Below are positions 1 to 5,666 of a DNA stretch of 6,196 bases, piece after piece (within the stretch, counting starts at the first letter, position 1; each line of letters starts with the position of its first letter). The notes beneath the pieces were generated by a model. It was not told where the DNA came from. It saw only the letters and a list, made by a program, of their open reading frames with translations, and did no database searches. This DNA is from Prevotellaceae bacterium UBA2718. Its GTDB lineage: Bacteria > Bacteroidota > Bacteroidia > Bacteroidales > Bacteroidaceae. The stretch is taken from NCBI GenBank assembly GCA_002353975.1, contig DEKQ01000109.1, forward strand, positions 1 through 6,196, read 5' to 3'. Position numbers and translations under genes: made by a program.

Positions 1-161
1 ACATCATCGTTCGCCAGCGTGGCAACAAGCACTTCCCCGGTGCAGGCGTTGCACAGGGCAAGGACGACACACTCTATGCTCTCATTGACGGTACCGTAAA
101 CTTCCACAAGGGAAAGTACGACAAGAGCGTGGTAAGCGTCATCGCCACCGCAGAGGCATAA
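1..161 (+). CDS. rpmA: 50S ribosomal protein L27, 3' part (5' end outside window)
   Basis: This is the C-terminal part of L27, a large-subunit ribosomal protein near the peptidyl-transferase centre. The reading frame has its first complete codon at position 3 and gives 52 residues before the TAA at 159-161. The start, IIVRQRGNKHFPG, followed by GKDDTLYALIDG and VNFHKGK, is the classic L27 core. Against the usual 85-90 residues, roughly the first 35 are missing because the window begins inside the gene. It is probably the last gene of its transcript, since a strong intrinsic terminator begins 72 bases after the stop. rplU (L21) is the expected upstream neighbour in bacteria but lies outside the window. 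Identification is secure; only the start cannot be seen. Confidence 0.96.
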   Translation, partial: IIVRQRGNKHFPGAGVAQGKDDTLYALIDGTVNFHKGKYDKSVVSVIATAEA

Positions 162-233
162 CACCTCTAAGCCCACGGGATAGCTACCCAATGGCACAAA
201 ACTTTCAAAAAAGCTTATTCCAAACAAACAATA

Positions 234-269
234 AAAGGCGGCACAACAACGTGTCGCCTTTCTTTTTTT
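234..269 (+). terminator. Intrinsic terminator after rpmA, possibly bidirectional
   Basis: An 11-bp stem (234-244 paired with 251-261) closes a 6-base AACAAC loop and is followed by a T-rich tail (TTTCTTTTTTT). In the plus-strand RNA all 11 positions pair, with one G-U wobble (241 with 254). Read leftward, the same hairpin is followed by TTTTATTGTTTG, so it could also stop the converging mutase transcript. In that direction the wobble becomes an A-C mismatch, so the leftward terminator should be weaker. No gene lies between the hairpin and the end of the mutase gene at 346. Confidence 0.9.
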
Positions 270-345
270 GACTGATTGTTTGGGTTAAAGCCTGTGAATC
301 TAACCATGAATTACGCCAACACAACATCAGCAGGCACTCCAAGTA

Positions 346-2085
346 TTACAGTCCGAGTGATTTCTTTATCTCTGCGATGCGTGCGTCGGCCTTGGCTGTG
401 GCGTCGGCATAGTCACCGGTGAAGCCGTCGACAGGCACCTCACAGTAGAACTTGATCTTTGGCTCTGTGCCTGAAGGACGTACGGAAATCTTCATTCCAT
501 CCTCGGTGAACCACTGGAGCACGTTGGCTGTTGTTGGCATATCGATGTCGCTAATCTGACCGCCTGAGGTCTGCTTGAGGGTCTTGTAGTCCTTGACGGT
601 GACAACCTTGCTGCCGGCAATCTCCGTCGGAGGTGTGGCACGGAAGTCTTCCATCATCTTCTTTATCTCGTCGGCACCGCTCTTGCCCGGCTTTGTGACG
701 CTGATGGCTGCCTCTTTCTGGAAGCCGTACTCCTTATATATGTCAATGAGGAGGTCATAGAGGGTCTTGCCCTGGTCTTTTGCCCATGCAGCAATCTCGC
801 AGATGAGACAGATGGATGCCGGAGCGTCCTTGTCGCGCACTTTGTCGTAAGGCAGGTATCCGAAGCTCTCCTCGCCTCCGCCGATGTACTTACGCTTGCC
901 CTCGTTGACGCGGATGCGGTATGCTATCCACTTGAAGCCGGTATATTCGTCAAAGCACTCCACGCCGTTGGCACGTGCAATCTTTGCGATGAGCTCGGAT
1001 GTCACGATGGTCTTGACCATGAAGTCTGTTGACTTGAGCTGTCCGAGTGCTTTCTTGTTCTTGATGGTGTACCAGTAGAACATGCAGGCTGTCTGGTTGC
1101 CGTTCAGTATCTGCCACTCACCCTTGTCGTTGCGGCAGACGATGGCGAGGCGGTCAGCGTCAGGGTCGGTAGCCACTACGAGGTCGGCATTGAGCTTGGT
1201 GCCGAGCTTCATGCCCAGCGTCATAGCCTCGGCATTCTCGGGATTGGGCGAAACGACTGTCGGGAAGTTTCCGTCAACGACCATCTGCTCTGGTACCACG
1301 TTGATATTCTGGAAGCCCCATGAGCGCAGGCACAGCGGTACGAGCACGCGTCCCGTGCCGTGCATGGCTGAATAGACGATGTTGAGGTCCTTGTTGCGCA
1401 GGATGACGTCCTGGTCAACCATACCCTCCTTGACAGCACACATATAGTCGTAGTCCATCTCACCGCCAATGATATGGAGCAGGTCAGGGTTGAGGTCCCA
1501 CTTCACGTCGTCAATCTTAACCTTCTTCACTTCCTCCACGATACCGACGTCGTGCGGCTGGAGCACCTGTGAGCCATCCTCCCAGTAAGCCTTGTAGCCA
1601 TTGTACTCTTTGGGGTTGTGGGATGCCGTCACGTTAACGCCGCATTGTGCGCCGAGCTGACGTATGGCGAAAGAGATTTCCGGTGTCGGGCGCAGGCTCT
1701 CAAAGAGATAAGCCTTTATGCCGTTGGCTGTGAAGATAGCTGCTACGGTCTCAGCATACATACGTCCGTTGTTTCGGCAGTCGTGGCCGATGACGGCAGC
1801 GAGGTCCTTGCGGCCCGGGAATGCCTTGAGCACATAGTTTGCAAAGCCCTGTGTCGCCATACCTACGATGTACTTGTTCATACGGTTGGTTCCTGCACCC
1901 ATGATGCCACGCAGTCCGCCGGTACCAAATTCCAGTATCTGATAGAATGCGTCGATGAGAGCTGTAGGATCGGGATTGTCAAGCATGGCCTGCACTTCCT
2001 TGCGTGTTTCCTCGTCGAATGCGGGTGAGAGCCATTCCTGTGCCTTCGCACGGCACTGAGCAATGAGTTCACTGTTTTCTGCCAT
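346..2085 (-). CDS. Phospho-sugar mutase (phosphoglucomutase/phosphomannomutase, PgcA/PGM2-like)
   Basis: A cytoplasmic alpha-D-phosphohexomutase of 579 residues that moves phosphate between C1 and C6 of a hexose (glucose and/or mannose phosphate), linking glycolysis to nucleotide-sugar synthesis. All four superfamily signatures are present: TASHNPKEYNGYK at about 153-165 with phosphoserine candidate Ser155; the metal loop DPDADR at 307-312; the sugar-recognition loop GGEESFG at 403-409; and the C-terminal phosphate-binding RPSGTEPK at 536-543. The N-terminal FGTGGLRG (53-60) also fits. The length matches the long PgcA/PGM2-type enzymes (about 580) rather than GlmM or ManB (about 450), so glucosamine mutase is unlikely. 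Glucose versus mannose preference, or phosphopentomutase activity, cannot be read from sequence. The ATG at 2085-2083 is preceded by A-rich sequence without a Shine-Dalgarno. The gene is complete, converges on rpmA and diverges from rlmH. Confidence 0.95.
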   Translation of the reverse strand: MAENSELIAQCRAKAQEWLSPAFDEETRKEVQAMLDNPDPTALIDAFYQILEFGTGGLRGIMGAGTNRMNKYIVGMATQGFANYVLKAFPGRKDLAAVIGHDCRNNGRMYAETVAAIFTANGIKAYLFESLRPTPEISFAIRQLGAQCGVNVTASHNPKEYNGYKAYWEDGSQVLQPHDVGIVEEVKKVKIDDVKWDLNPDLLHIIGGEMDYDYMCAVKEGMVDQDVILRNKDLNIVYSAMHGTGRVLVPLCLRSWGFQNINVVPEQMVVDGNFPTVVSPNPENAEAMTLGMKLGTKLNADLVVATDPDADRLAIVCRNDKGEWQILNGNQTACMFYWYTIKNKKALGQLKSTDFMVKTIVTSELIAKIARANGVECFDEYTGFKWIAYRIRVNEGKRKYIGGGEESFGYLPYDKVRDKDAPASICLICEIAAWAKDQGKTLYDLLIDIYKEYGFQKEAAISVTKPGKSGADEIKKMMEDFRATPPTEIAGSKVVTVKDYKTLKQTSGGQISDIDMPTTANVLQWFTEDGMKISVRPSGTEPKIKFYCEVPVDGFTGDYADATAKADARIAEIKKSLGL

Positions 2086-2152
2086 AGTGTTTTAGTTGTT
2101 TTTTGTTGGTTAGTTATTGAGTTATTACAATTATTTTAGGTCTAATCGGGTA

Positions 2153-2182
2153 CAAAGATACAAAATAAATCATAATATGCAA
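2153..2182 (-). promoter_or_regulatory. Bacteroidota-type promoter for the phospho-sugar mutase
   Basis: Read on the minus strand, a TTG (2182-2180) is followed after 19 bp by TATCTTTG (2160-2153), an exact match to the Bacteroidota -7 consensus TAnnTTTG at normal spacing. Transcription should begin near 2145-2148, giving a leader of about 60 nt before the ATG at 2085. Basis: consensus match plus correct orientation; not experimentally shown. Confidence 0.75.
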
Positions 2183-2242
2183 TTCTTCTCATTGATTTTT
2201 CATGCTATTTACGTTATTTTTTATGAAAAGGAGGCGTTTTCC

Positions 2243-2273
2243 TTGTCTGTATGGAAGAAAAGATGTACTTTTG
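2243..2273 (+). promoter_or_regulatory. Bacteroidota-type promoter for rlmH
   Basis: TTG at 2243-2245, a 20-bp spacer and TACTTTTG at 2266-2273 match the TTG/TAnnTTTG promoter form. Only 8 bases separate the -7 box from the rlmH ATG at 2282, so transcription would start within a few bases of the start codon and the mRNA would be nearly leaderless. The box also argues for the start at 2282 over an upstream in-frame ATG. Confidence 0.72.
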
Positions 2274-2281
2274 TAGGGAAT

Positions 2282-2752
2282 ATGAAGACGGGACTCATTC
2301 TTGTGGGCAAGACCACGGAGCGGCATTTCCAGACGGGCATAGATGATTACTGCCAGCGTCTGGTTCATTATATGCCTTTTGACGTGATTGTCGTGCCCGA
2401 GCTGAAGAACAGCCGTTCTCTTTCTGAGGATCAGCAGCGCGCGAAGGAGGGCGAGGCGATACTCAAGGTGGTGCAACCGGGCGACATGCTGGTACTGCTT
2501 GACGAGCACGGCAAGGAGATGCGCTCGGTGGAGTTTGCCACGTGGATAGAGAAACGCAGGCAAAGCAGCAAGAGGCTTTTGTTCTGCATCGGCGGTCCAT
2601 ACGGTTTCTCGCCTGCGGTGTATGAGCGGGCCGACGAGAAGATAAGCCTGTCGAAGATGACATTCTCACACCAGATGGTGAGGATGGTGTTCGTGGAGCA
2701 GCTTTACCGCGCATGCACCATAATAAACGGAGAGAAGTATCATCATGAGTAA
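2282..2752 (+). CDS. rlmH: 23S rRNA (pseudouridine(1915)-N3)-methyltransferase RlmH
   Basis: RlmH is a SPOUT-class, SAM-dependent enzyme that methylates pseudouridine 1915 in helix 69 of 23S rRNA on the assembled ribosome. The 156-residue product matches the family length (about 155-160). Visible family features are the N-terminal strand MKTGLILVGKT; LVLLDEHGKEMRS at about 70-82; the SAM-binding knot loop IGGPYGFSP (103-111); LSLSKMTFSH then RMVFVEQLYRA (about 122-144); and the C-terminal YHHE, comparable to YHRE in the E. coli protein. The frame stays open upstream to an ATG at 2117, but those 55 extra residues resemble nothing in the family and cross the -7 box, so I chose 2282. No Shine-Dalgarno is present. 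It is divergent from the phospho-sugar mutase and followed by a 125-bp repeat-bearing spacer. Confidence 0.95.
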   Translation: MKTGLILVGKTTERHFQTGIDDYCQRLVHYMPFDVIVVPELKNSRSLSEDQQRAKEGEAILKVVQPGDMLVLLDEHGKEMRSVEFATWIEKRRQSSKRLLFCIGGPYGFSPAVYERADEKISLSKMTFSHQMVRMVFVEQLYRACTIINGEKYHHE

Positions 2753-2755
2753 CCC

Positions 2756-2784
2756 CCTCCAACTCCCCCAAAGGGGGAGGGAGG
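2756..2784. repeat. GC-rich imperfect palindrome (hairpin) downstream of rlmH
   Basis: CTCCCCC (2763-2769) pairs perfectly with GGGGGAG (2773-2779) around an AAA loop. Five more pairs, CCTCC (2756-2760) with GGAGG (2780-2784), extend the stem after a 2-base AA bulge on the left, making 12 bp in all. It starts 3 bases after the rlmH stop and contrasts sharply with the AT-rich DNA that follows. There is no T-tract on the right, so it is not a standard intrinsic terminator; it could still protect a 3' end or slow polymerase. From memory it resembles dispersed C-rich/G-rich palindromes in Bacteroidales intergenic regions; I cannot confirm copy number here. Confidence 0.75.
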
Positions 2785-2861
2785 AATGCAAAATTCAAAA
2801 TGCAAAATTAAGAATGCAAAATTCAAAATGAAGAGTGAAGAGTGAAGAATTGAGAATAAAA
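2785..2861. repeat. Degenerate heptamer repeat array upstream of the glycoside hydrolase
   Basis: Eleven consecutive 7-bp units can be read in register from 2785: AATGCAA, AATTCAA, AATGCAA, AATTAAG, AATGCAA, AATTCAA, AATGAAG, AGTGAAG, AGTGAAG, AATTGAG, AATAAAA. The first part has a 14-bp period (AATGCAAAATT at 2785, 2799 and 2813) and an exact 19-base direct repeat at 2784-2802 and 2812-2830. It then changes to AGTGAAG-type units. The array abuts the GC-rich hairpin on its left and ends 16 bases before the glycoside hydrolase ATG. TGA triplets at 2829, 2836 and 2843 fall in all three forward frames. Confidence 0.85.
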
Positions 2862-2877
2862 TAGAATTTTTGAATAA

Positions 2878-5601
2878 ATGAGAAAGGTTTTATTCACATT
2901 GCTGCTGGCGGTCCCGGTATCGTCGTGGAGCATCACAAAGCCCGGTGCACGTTGGTGGTGGTTGGGTTCGGCGCTTAACAAGGCTGACGTGACATGGAAC
3001 ATGGAGCAGTACGCCTCTCATGGCATCGGTGCACTTGAAATCACGCCCCTCTATGGTGTGCAGGGTAATGCGGCAAACAATATCGACTATCTGTCGCCCA
3101 AATGGATGGACATGTATAAGCATGTGCTGAGCGAGGGAAAGCGCCTCGGCATACAGATAGACATGAACAACGGTACGGGCTGGCCCTTCGGAGGTCCCGC
3201 GACGGACATCAAGGACGCAGCCTGCAAGGTGGTCATCGTAGATACCATCGTGACATCCAAGGACATAAAGAAAGGCTTGCTGCCCACCCTCCCCGAGAAG
3301 GAGCGCAAATGGTGCGACTTCAGCTTTGCCACCGCCTATCCCCTCAACAAGGAGGGCAAACCGCTGAATGCATCCCTGAAGATGAAGGGTGATGACCTGC
3401 CATACGTCTATAACAACTATGCGCTGGACATGACCCCCTACGTGAAGGGAGAGTCATGGACGCTCACATGGAGCGATGTGCCCTCTGGAGCCTATCGCGT
3501 CGTGATGGTGTTCAACAGCCGCACAAGGCAGCAGGTAAAGCGTGCCGCACCCGGAGGTCAGGGCTACGTGATAGACCATTTCGACAAGGGAGCAGTAGGG
3601 CGTTACTTCTCTGTTTTCGACAAGGCATTCTCTGAGAACCAGGCCCCCTGGCCCCACACAATGTTCAACGACTCGTATGAGGTGTATGGGGCCGACTGGA
3701 CCCCTACCCTGCCGCAGGAGTTCGAGCACAGGAGGGGATATTCCATGAAGGCTTATATCAACAAGCTGATAGAGCGTGACGAGCAGATGGTGCACGACTA
3801 CAGGGAGACCCTGGGCGACATGCTGCTTGAGAACTTCACCCAGCAATGGACATCGTGGGCTCACAGCCACGGAATGATAACGAGAAACCAGGCACACGGC
3901 TCACCGGCCAACCTGCTGGATCTCTATGCTGCCGTTGACATCCCAGAGATTGAGGGCTTCGGACTGAGCGAGTTCGGCATCAAGGGACTGCGCAAAGACC
4001 CAGGCATGACAAAGCTCAACGACTCGGACTACTCTATGTTCAAGTATGCCCCCAGCGCTGCCCATGTGTCGGGCAAGAAGCTGGTGTCAAGCGAGACATT
4101 CACATGGCTGACGGAGCATTTCCGCACGTCGCTCTCACAGATGAAGCCAGACCTGGACCTGATGTTCTGCGCCGGAGTAAACCAGATGTACTACCACGGC
4201 ACCTGCTACAGTCCTAAGGATGACCCTTGGCCGGGATGGAAGTTCTATGCGTCTATTGATATGTCGCCGACAAACAGCCTATGGAACGATGCTACAGACT
4301 TCAACAAGTACATAGAGCGCTGCCAGACATTCCTGCAATGGGGTGAGCCCGACAATGACATCCTCGTCTATTTCCCCATCCACGACCTGTGGAAGCGAAA
4401 CACGAAGACGCTGCTGCTGCAGTTTGCCATACACAACCTGGGCAAGCTGGCACCGGAATTCAAGGCTTCGATACTGGAGCTGGACAGGCTGGGCTATGAC
4501 TGCGACTACATCTCAGACCGCCAGCTGATGGAGACGACAACGGTGAAGCACGGCAACACGACGAGCGCCGCCGACACATACATAAAGACCAAAGGCGGCA
4601 CGGCATATAAGGCGCTGCTGATTCCTGAGGGTGCAACGCTGACACAGGAGCTGCGCAACAAGATAGACAACCTGAAGGCAGCAGGCGTGAAGGTTATCAA
4701 CGGCAACGATGCACAGGCGCTGCAGCTGGCTGCCAAGGCTGAGACGATGAAGACCGCGCTGGGGCTTAACATGATACGCCGCAAGAACGACAACGGCTAC
4801 CACTACTTCATAGCCAACCTCACACCAAACGATGTGGATGCATACGCAAAGCTCGCCGTAAGCTGGGAGGATGCAAAGTGGTATGACCCGCTGACAGGCA
4901 AGTGGTTTGCCGTGGAGACAGACGGCAACGGAGCCATACGCATGAACCTGCGTTCGGGAGAGTCACTGATACTTGAGACCTTCACAGAAGGACAGTTCAA
5001 GGCCGGACACGTGAACCCACAGCCGAACAATGCTCCTATCAAGCTGAACAAGGAGGTGAGCCGCGTGATGCAGAAGACACTGGTGAAGGATACGGTATTC
5101 CCGCTGGACAACGCCTGGAAGCTGCACTTCGAGAACTCTGTACCAAGGGTGGATAAGACCTTCGACCTGCCACGCGTACAGACATGGGAGACACTTGACG
5201 ACGAGAACGTGAAAGTGACAATGGGCACGGGCATCTATGAGACGGAGCTGAAGCTGACCTCAACAAGTCTGTACTACGGTACATTCGCCATAGACCTCGG
5301 CGATGTCAGAGAGACGGCACGCGTATATGTCAATGATGAGTTTATCGGCAATGCATGGTGCGTGCCATATATACTGAATTTCGACGGCACATTGCTGCAT
5401 CCGGGCAGCAACAAGATACGTATAGAGGTGACAAACCTGCCTGCCAACCGCATCGCCGACCTGGACAGAAAGGGCGTGAAGTGGAGAAAGTTTGACGAGA
5501 TAAACGTGGTAGATATAAACTATAAGAAGACCCTCTATGACGGTTGGAAGCCTGTTCCGTCAGGACTTAACTCACCCGTAACGATTTATATGGTAAAGTG
5601 A
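2878..5601 (+). CDS. Secreted glycoside hydrolase, GH106 (alpha-L-rhamnosidase)-like
   Basis: A 907-residue exported enzyme, probably acting on rhamnose-containing or related plant or bacterial glycans in the periplasm or at the cell surface. Residues 1 to about 18 form a short type I signal peptide (MRKVLFTLLLAVPVSSWS); there is no lipobox cysteine. The mature protein opens with ARWWWLGSAL (24-33) and continues with LEITPLYG (53-60) and NNGTGWPFGGP (97-107), typical of the GH106-like catalytic barrel. Later landmarks are NDSYEVYGADW (264-274), RNQAHGSPANLLDLY (336-350), DIPEIEGFG (354-362), SSETFTW (404-410) and GVNQMYYHGTCYSP (433-446). Glu268, Glu356, Glu358 and Glu406 are acidic residues in these segments and are catalytic candidates only. 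About 735-907 looks like a galactose-binding-like beta-sandwich, ending PSGLNSPVTIYMVK. Length fits the family. Substrate is unproven; alpha-L-rhamnosidase is inferred from family resemblance. No SusC/SusD, regulator or other glycan enzyme is adjacent. No convincing promoter of its own is seen. Confidence 0.8.
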   Translation: MRKVLFTLLLAVPVSSWSITKPGARWWWLGSALNKADVTWNMEQYASHGIGALEITPLYGVQGNAANNIDYLSPKWMDMYKHVLSEGKRLGIQIDMNNGTGWPFGGPATDIKDAACKVVIVDTIVTSKDIKKGLLPTLPEKERKWCDFSFATAYPLNKEGKPLNASLKMKGDDLPYVYNNYALDMTPYVKGESWTLTWSDVPSGAYRVVMVFNSRTRQQVKRAAPGGQGYVIDHFDKGAVGRYFSVFDKAFSENQAPWPHTMFNDSYEVYGADWTPTLPQEFEHRRGYSMKAYINKLIERDEQMVHDYRETLGDMLLENFTQQWTSWAHSHGMITRNQAHGSPANLLDLYAAVDIPEIEGFGLSEFGIKGLRKDPGMTKLNDSDYSMFKYAPSAAHVSGKKLVSSETFTWLTEHFRTSLSQMKPDLDLMFCAGVNQMYYHGTCYSPKDDPWPGWKFYASIDMSPTNSLWNDATDFNKYIERCQTFLQWGEPDNDILVYFPIHDLWKRNTKTLLLQFAIHNLGKLAPEFKASILELDRLGYDCDYISDRQLMETTTVKHGNTTSAADTYIKTKGGTAYKALLIPEGATLTQELRNKIDNLKAAGVKVINGNDAQALQLAAKAETMKTALGLNMIRRKNDNGYHYFIANLTPNDVDAYAKLAVSWEDAKWYDPLTGKWFAVETDGNGAIRMNLRSGESLILETFTEGQFKAGHVNPQPNNAPIKLNKEVSRVMQKTLVKDTVFPLDNAWKLHFENSVPRVDKTFDLPRVQTWETLDDENVKVTMGTGIYETELKLTSTSLYYGTFAIDLGDVRETARVYVNDEFIGNAWCVPYILNFDGTLLHPGSNKIRIEVTNLPANRIADLDRKGVKWRKFDEINVVDINYKKTLYDGWKPVPSGLNSPVTIYMVK

Positions 5602-5638
5602 AGAGTGAAGAGAGAAGAATGAAGAGTGAAGAATGAAA
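5597..5638. repeat. Second heptamer array, overlapping the glycoside hydrolase stop codon
   Basis: Six consecutive 7-bp units: AGTGAAG, AGTGAAG, AGAGAAG, AATGAAG, AGTGAAG, AATGAAA. They belong to the same family as the second half of the array at 2785-2861, sharing the unit AGTGAAG exactly and AATGAAG exactly. The first unit supplies the TGA stop (5599-5601) of the glycoside hydrolase. Further TGA triplets at 5606, 5620, 5627 and 5634 close all three forward frames. The array is followed by 28 A-rich bases and then the hisG start. Confidence 0.85.
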
Positions 5639-5666
5639 TAACAAAAACAAGAATAAACTAAAAAAC

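Noticed and set aside
170..190. GGGATAGCTACCC as an operator or small hairpin after rpmA
   Set aside because: It is only a short palindrome (TAGCTA core) in a gene's 3' tail, with no promoter nearby and weak pairing.
191..271. Small ORF of 26 codons after rpmA (starts MAQNFQKSLF)
   Set aside because: It runs through the terminator hairpin and T-tract; its last residues are phenylalanines encoded by the T-run. No start signal and no resemblance to a known peptide.
1618..2028. 136-codon open frame opposite the phospho-sugar mutase
   Set aside because: It lies antisense to strongly conserved mutase sequence, including the active-site serine region, and has no recognisable domain or start signal.
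2117..2281. N-terminal extension of rlmH by 55 residues from an upstream ATG
   Set aside because: The extension matches nothing in RlmH, crosses both promoters and lies in low-GC spacer. The start at 2282 gives the normal family length and N-terminus.
2740..2785. 3' end of rlmH as an integration site, by analogy with SCCmec in staphylococcal rlmH (orfX)
   Set aside because: No recombinase gene, no duplicated rlmH 3' end at the far side of the glycoside hydrolase and no matching att repeat. The analogy rests on gene identity only.
2865..2872. AATTTTTG just before the glycoside hydrolase start as a -7 box
   Set aside because: It lacks the leading T of TAnnTTTG and no TTG is found at the expected 19-21 bp spacing (the nearest, at 2850, leaves 12 bp). 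Chance matches are likely in AT-rich DNA.
2821..2875. Possible hairpin between ATTCAAAAT (2821-2829) and ATTTTTGAAT (2866-2875) masking the glycoside hydrolase start
   Set aside because: It needs a bulge, is nearly all A-T pairs and has a long loop. Such pairings arise readily in low-complexity sequence.
3454..3897. Long open frames opposite the glycoside hydrolase (147 codons here; 143 codons at 4803-5234)
   Set aside because: They lie antisense to a clear, full-length gene in GC-rich DNA, have no family resemblance and no promoter; they are by-products of its codon use.
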